Positions 60,361 through 64,000 of a DNA stretch of 64,000 bases are shown here, one piece after another. A program made the translations under genes and the position numbers. How positions within the stretch are numbered: position 1 is the first letter of the stretch; every line of letters begins with the position of its first letter. The notes under the pieces are model-generated. The model made no database searches. It was not told the origin of the DNA and saw only the letters and a list, made by a program, of their open reading frames with translations. This stretch comes from Breoghania sp963678585 (GTDB lineage Bacteria > Pseudomonadota > Alphaproteobacteria > Rhizobiales > Stappiaceae). Location of the stretch: contig CAXXGA010000002.1 of the NCBI GenBank assembly GCA_963678585.2, positions 2,418,001 through 2,482,000 on the forward strand, written 5' to 3'.

Positions 60361-61719
60361 CTAGTAGGCGGCAAGACGGCTTTCGCCGGGAGACGGGATC
60401 TCGGTGCCTTCACCCGCATAAAGGTTGAGCTTGTTGCGAAGCGTGCGGATGGAGATGCCGAGAATCTTCGCCGCATGGGTGCGGTTGCCGAGGCAATGAT
60501 CCAGCGTCTCCAGAATGAGCTGCTTTTCGACGTCCGCCACCGTGCGACCGACCATCGTGCGGCTGACGGCCTCCGCCGTCATCGCCGCCTGTTCCGCCAT
60601 ACCGCCGCCGCGCATCGAACTGCCGTCCGGCATCAGGATCGCATCGGCGGAGATTTCCTCGTCCTGCGCCAGCAGCACCGCGCGATGCATGGTGTTTTCA
60701 AGCTCGCGCACATTGCCCGGCCAGGGGTTCGCCGCAAGAGACCGGCGCGCATCCGCGCTCAGGGGACGGGCGGGCACGCCGTTGATCTCGGCGTATTTGC
60801 GAATGAAGTGCTGCGCCAGTTCCATGACATCGGCGGGGCGCTGACGAAGCGCCGGGATCTTCAGGTTCACCACGTTGAGGCGATAGAGAAGATCCTCGCG
60901 GAAACGCCCTGCGCGCACTTCCTCCGCCAGATCGCGGTTGGAGGTGGCGATGATGCGGATATCGACGGGAACCGGCCGCGTGCCGCCCACACGGTCGATC
61001 ACCCGCTCCTGCAGGGCCCGCAGAAGCTTTGCCTGAAGGCGGATATCCATTTCGGAGATTTCGTCCAGCAGCAGCGTGCCGCCGTCGGCTTCCTCGAACT
61101 TGCCGACCCGGCGCGCCACCGCCCCGGTGAAAGCGCCCTTCTCGTGTCCGAAGAGTTCCGATTCCAGCAGATTGTCGGGAATGGCCGCGCAATTGATGGA
61201 GACGAACGCCTTCTTGGCACGCTGGGATTTCTGATGAACGTGGCGGGCCAGCACTTCCTTGCCGGTACCGGATTCACCCGTGATCAGAACAGATGCTTCC
61301 GAAGGCGCGACCTGCTCGGCCAGCTTCACCACAGCTGCCATCGCCTCGTCACGATAGATGAGGTCCGACTGGTCGGCGGCGACGGCGTGCAGAACCGCCG
61401 CGATCAGGTCCGGATCCGGCGGCAGGGGGATGTATTCCTTGGCGCCTGCGCGGATCGCCTGCACCGCGGCGCGTGCATCCGACTGGGTGCCGCAGGCAAC
61501 CACCGGCACGTGGATGCGCTCGTGTTGCAGATGTTCGATCAGGGTTTCAATATCGAGCCCCACATCGATCATGATCAGGTCCGCGCCCTTGCCGGAGCGC
61601 AACGTCTTTAGGCCGTTCTCGACCGTCTCGGCGAATGTGACGCTGGCGCCCGTTTCCATGGCGATCTTGGAAGCCACGGTAAGCTGTCCGCCGAGCGTGC
61701 CAATGATCAGAAGGCGCAT
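60361..61719 (-). CDS. flbD: Sigma-54 activator with degenerate receiver, FlbD-like
   Basis: A 452-residue transcription activator. The AAA+ domain has Walker A GESGTGKE (148-155), the sigma-54 contact loop GAFTGA (195-200) and Walker B GGTLLLDEI. A Fis-type helix-turn-helix ends the protein (NRTHAAKILGISIRTLRNKL). The receiver is degenerate: Asp52 is kept (IMIDVG), but the acidic pair is missing (LLIIGTLGG) and the KP motif reads IPLP. This fits Caulobacter FlbD, which is controlled by FliX rather than ordinary phosphotransfer. It should drive late flagellar genes. Confidence 0.92.
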   Translation of the reverse strand: MRLLIIGTLGGQLTVASKIAMETGASVTFAETVENGLKTLRSGKGADLIMIDVGLDIETLIEHLQHERIHVPVVACGTQSDARAAVQAIRAGAKEYIPLPPDPDLIAAVLHAVAADQSDLIYRDEAMAAVVKLAEQVAPSEASVLITGESGTGKEVLARHVHQKSQRAKKAFVSINCAAIPDNLLESELFGHEKGAFTGAVARRVGKFEEADGGTLLLDEISEMDIRLQAKLLRALQERVIDRVGGTRPVPVDIRIIATSNRDLAEEVRAGRFREDLLYRLNVVNLKIPALRQRPADVMELAQHFIRKYAEINGVPARPLSADARRSLAANPWPGNVRELENTMHRAVLLAQDEEISADAILMPDGSSMRGGGMAEQAAMTAEAVSRTMVGRTVADVEKQLILETLDHCLGNRTHAAKILGISIRTLRNKLNLYAGEGTEIPSPGESRLAAY

Positions 61720-61747
61720 GTCGTCTCTCTCGTCCTGTCGCCGACCG

Positions 61748-62104
61748 TCACCGGTCGGTCTTGATGATTTCCGTCATGGTCACGCCGAGCTTGTCTTCCA
61801 CGAGGACCACTTCCCCGCGCGCGACCAGCCGGTCATTGACATAGATATCGATTGCTTCGCCGACCTTGCGGTCGAGTTCCAGAACGGTTCCCGCCGAAAG
61901 GCCCAGCAGATCGGAAACCTGCATGCGGGAATGCCCCAGCACTGCGGCCACGCGAACCGGCACGTCGAAGACGGCCTCCAGGTCCGCGGCGGAACGCGCG
62001 TGGTGGTTGTTTTCGTCGTCGTCGCCGCGCCGCTGCTGACCGGGTTCGAGTTCCTCGAACTGCATGCCGCCGGGATCGAGTTCAGGTTCGTCGTTATCGC
62101 TCAT
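61748..62104 (-). CDS. fliN: Flagellar motor switch protein FliN
   Basis: A 118-residue C-ring component. After an acidic, disordered N-terminus (about 1-40) comes the SpoA domain: VFDVPVRVAAVLGHSRMQVSDLLGLSAGTVLELDR and VNDRLVARGEVVLVEDKLGVTMTEI. The length is normal. It starts 3 bp after the fliH stop, with GGAG inside fliH as the ribosome binding site. Confidence 0.95.
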   Translation of the reverse strand: MSDNDEPELDPGGMQFEELEPGQQRRGDDDENNHHARSAADLEAVFDVPVRVAAVLGHSRMQVSDLLGLSAGTVLELDRKVGEAIDIYVNDRLVARGEVVLVEDKLGVTMTEIIKTDR

Positions 62105-62107
62105 GCA

Positions 62108-62782
62108 TCACGCTCCCGTACTGTCGGCTGCCGGCTGACGCGCGGCAAAATAGCGTCTGACAGAGGCTTCGATTTGTTTCTCAAGCGCCTTGCGGTCACG
62201 GACGAGGCCACCATCGGCCCATTCCAGACGGCAATCGCCGCGTTCGATATCGGGTTCGCCGAGGATCACGATGCGGCCCTCGAAACCGCGTTCATAGGCG
62301 ATCTTGTCGACCTGGGCCTTCAGCGCCTCGCTGTCGCGCTCGCAGACCCGGATCACCACATGGGGCGCGCGGCGCAGCGGTCCCAGACATTCCGAAATCA
62401 GCGCCACAACCTCGCCCAGCGGTTCGCGTGCCACCAGATGCCCGGCGAAACGGCGCGCAATCAGGAACGCAAGACCGACGCTGTCCTGCTCGATGGTCTC
62501 AAGCTCGCCGTCGATGCGCAACAGAAGCTCGCTCGCGTTGTTGGCGAGCCTGGCAGCCTCGTCGGCCAGCACATGCATGCCTTCCTCTGCAACCCGGGCC
62601 TCGGCTTCCGCCTTGCCGCGCTCATAGGCTTTCTTTTCCGCCTGCTTGAGCAGCTTTTCATGCTCCGACACGAGCATGGTCGGCTCGACCGGTTTCTCTT
62701 CCGTTTTCGCAGCCTTTTCCTTTGCGGGCGCCTGAGGCGCCGCAAAATCGCGGTCGAAAAGGAAACGAGCCGGGTTGCTCAT
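62108..62782 (-). CDS. fliH: Flagellar export ATPase regulator FliH (FlbE-like)
   Basis: A 224-residue protein. A basic N-terminus (MSNPARFLFDRDF) is followed by a low-complexity Lys/Glu/Ala stretch and a long charged helix (KLLKQAEKKAYERGKAEAEARVAEEG), then the globular FliH/HrpE-like domain (about 85-215: RFAGHLVAREPLGEVVALI, RGDCRLEWADGGLVRDRKALEKQIEA). It matches the FliH/FlbE position in the Caulobacter-type operon. ATG 62782 has AGGA six bases upstream; it lies 10 bp after fliG. Confidence 0.92.
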   Translation of the reverse strand: MSNPARFLFDRDFAAPQAPAKEKAAKTEEKPVEPTMLVSEHEKLLKQAEKKAYERGKAEAEARVAEEGMHVLADEAARLANNASELLLRIDGELETIEQDSVGLAFLIARRFAGHLVAREPLGEVVALISECLGPLRRAPHVVIRVCERDSEALKAQVDKIAYERGFEGRIVILGEPDIERGDCRLEWADGGLVRDRKALEKQIEASVRRYFAARQPAADSTGA

Positions 62783-62792
62783 GCGTGTCCTG

Positions 62793-63833
62793 CTAATAGA
62801 CGAGTTCATCGTCGCCCTTGTTCTTGGTGATCATGATCTCGCCGCGCGCGGCCAGATCCTTGGCGACATTCACCATTTCAGACTGCACTTCATCGACGTC
62901 GCGAAGGCGCACCGGTCCCAGCGCATCCATGTCGTCACGCAGCATCTTGGCGGCACGCGCCGTCATGTTGCCGAAGAAGAATTCGCGCACCGCTTCGTTC
63001 GCACCCTTGAGCGCGATAGCCAGCCTGTCCTTCTCCACGTTGCGCAGCAGCGTCTGTGCGCTGGCCGCATCGAGCTTGCCGAGATCGTCGAAGGTGAACA
63101 TCAGCGTCTTGATGCGTTCCGCCGATTCCCGGCTTTCCTCTTCCAGCGCCGCCAGGAAGCGCGCTTCGGTCTGCCGGTCGAAGTTGTTGAAGATGTCGGC
63201 CATCAGTTCGTGCGAGTCGCGCCGGCTGGTGTGCGAGAGGTTCGACATGAACTCCACGCGAAGCGTCTGCTCCACCTTCTCCAGAACGTCCTTCTGAACC
63301 GCCTCCATGCGCAGCATGCGGTTCACCACCTCCAGAGCGAATTCCTCCGGCAGGATCGACAGGACCCGCGCCGCATGGTCGGAGCGGATCTTCGACATCA
63401 CCACCGCGACCGTCTGCGGATATTCGTTCTTCAGATAGTTGGCGAGAACGTTCTCCTGCACGTTGGAGAGCTTCTCCCACATATTCCGACCGGCCGGACC
63501 GCGGATTTCCTCCATGATGAGGGCCACGCGGTCATCCGGCAGGAAAGTGCCGAGAAGCCGCTCCGTCGCATCCACGTTGCCCGTCAGCGCGCCGGTGGAG
63601 GTCAGCTTGTGGACGAATTCGCCCATCAGCGATTCCAGCATGCGCGGCGTGATCGGGCCGAGCTTGGACATGGCGGCGGAAACCTGCCGGACTTCGATCT
63701 CGTCGAGACGTTCCCATATATGGCGACCGTGTTCCTCGCCGAGCGCGAGCAGAAGCACCGCCGCCCGCTCCGCCCCGTCGAGGCTGCGTTCATTCTGGTC
63801 GTCGACGACCTGAAGTTCGGTGCCTATTGCCAT
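62793..63833 (-). CDS. fliG: Flagellar motor switch protein FliG
   Basis: A 346-residue rotor protein. The N-terminal domain (about 15-100) docks on FliF, the middle domain contains EYPQTVAVVMSKI (the EHPQ motif, with Tyr for His) which binds FliM, and the C-terminal domain (about 245-340) carries charged torque helices such as RAAKMLRDDMDALGPVRLRDVDEVQSE. The ATG follows the fliF TAA directly. Confidence 0.97.
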   Translation of the reverse strand: MAIGTELQVVDDQNERSLDGAERAAVLLLALGEEHGRHIWERLDEIEVRQVSAAMSKLGPITPRMLESLMGEFVHKLTSTGALTGNVDATERLLGTFLPDDRVALIMEEIRGPAGRNMWEKLSNVQENVLANYLKNEYPQTVAVVMSKIRSDHAARVLSILPEEFALEVVNRMLRMEAVQKDVLEKVEQTLRVEFMSNLSHTSRRDSHELMADIFNNFDRQTEARFLAALEEESRESAERIKTLMFTFDDLGKLDAASAQTLLRNVEKDRLAIALKGANEAVREFFFGNMTARAAKMLRDDMDALGPVRLRDVDEVQSEMVNVAKDLAARGEIMITKNKGDDELVY

Positions 63834-64000
63834 TTAAGCGGCCTCATTCAGCCAGCTACGCACGATGGACACGGCTTCACCGGGATATTCGCTGACGATC
63901 TCGCCAACCTTCTCGACCGACTTGATGTGCTCCTTGCCCGCCGCCTGAGCATCGAGAAGCCACTGGATGCCCTTCTCCATATCCTCCGCGGCCCCGTCTT
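63834..64000 (-). CDS. fliF: Flagellar MS-ring protein FliF, C-terminal end
   Basis: The last 54 codons of a minus-strand frame that continues past the right edge. The ending, with IVSEYPGEAVSIVRSWLNEAA before TAA, matches the conserved C-terminal tail of FliF that binds FliG. Its stop is directly followed by the fliG start, fixing the order fliF-fliG. Confidence 0.9.
   Translation of the reverse strand, partial: DGAAEDMEKGIQWLLDAQAAGKEHIKSVEKVGEIVSEYPGEAVSIVRSWLNEAA

Noticed and set aside
58190..61611. Long plus-strand frames of 724 and 439 codons opposite flhA and flbD
   Set aside because: They are His/Arg/Gln-rich mirror frames produced by the GC-skewed codon pattern of flhA and flbD, which carry clear domains.
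1..64000. CRISPR arrays, tRNA or rRNA genes, toxin-antitoxin pairs, prophage, phage-defence islands
   Set aside because: No regularly spaced repeats, cloverleaf or rRNA-like sequence, nor typical defence or phage proteins were found in either strand.

Overview
This window is GC-rich, densely coding chromosomal DNA from an alphaproteobacterium, most likely a motile member of the Hyphomicrobiales (Rhizobiales), perhaps near Stappiaceae. The evidence is gene content and gene order: a fbcFBC (petABC) cytochrome bc1 operon, a Caulobacter-type fliF-fliG-fliH-fliN-flbD flagellar run, an Omp25-like surface barrel, lgt-midA-pgeF, ybjN-proC, moxR-DUF58-DUF4159, and DUF6111, DUF1285 and UbiK-type genes. 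No rRNA, tRNA, CRISPR array, prophage or complete transposase gene is seen. The species assignment is inference.

Layout. 1-5.0 kb: end of an unknown gene, a glutathione S-transferase, an outer-membrane barrel, an LOS-type glycosyltransferase, a Ca/Na antiporter and a pteridine-reductase-like SDR. 5.0-11.9 kb: uvrC, then a TPR-sulfotransferase and a membrane diguanylate cyclase lying between uvrC and pgsA-moaD-moaE. 12-17.4 kb: a Bcr/CflA efflux protein, ilvE, and a divergent marR / OmpR-type regulator / EnvZ-type kinase unit resembling petP-petR. 17.4-17.7 kb: a small non-autonomous mobile element. 17.7-21.1 kb (minus): csaA, a tetR gene, proC, ybjN and ubiK. 21.4-30.3 kb (plus): lgt, midA, pgeF, an M24-like gene, a lipoprotein, prs, rplY, pth and ychF. 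30.3-34.1 kb: an O-methyltransferase, a MaoC pair, apt and mtnP.

34.2-40.7 kb: petC-petB-petA (minus), an ABC exporter, trmL and hemF, followed by a perfect 62-bp REP-like palindrome. 40.9-51 kb: cca, DUF6111, a CoA-type Nudix gene and DUF1285 (minus), divergent from moxR-DUF58-DUF4159-VWA-like membrane genes. 51-58 kb: a GNAT gene, a glutathionyl-hydroquinone reductase, a Nudix gene, possible small genes, a phosphoesterase, a tail-anchored unknown, a YbaK deacylase, mtnA and a 99-residue unknown. 58.1-64 kb (minus): flhA, flbD, fliN, fliH, fliG and the end of fliF.

Most of the window is core physiology: DNA repair, molybdopterin, proline, PRPP, purine and methylthioadenosine salvage, lipoprotein maturation, respiration and motility. 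The less explained parts are two TTAA-N7-TTAA (CtrA-type) sites in front of unknown genes, the mobile element that supplies part of a kinase stop codon, nested inverted repeats before marR, a terminator-like hairpin in the rplY leader, an M24-fold protein without canonical metal ligands, and the MoxR/DUF58/DUF4159 membrane unit. No wholly new defence or biosynthetic system was recognised.
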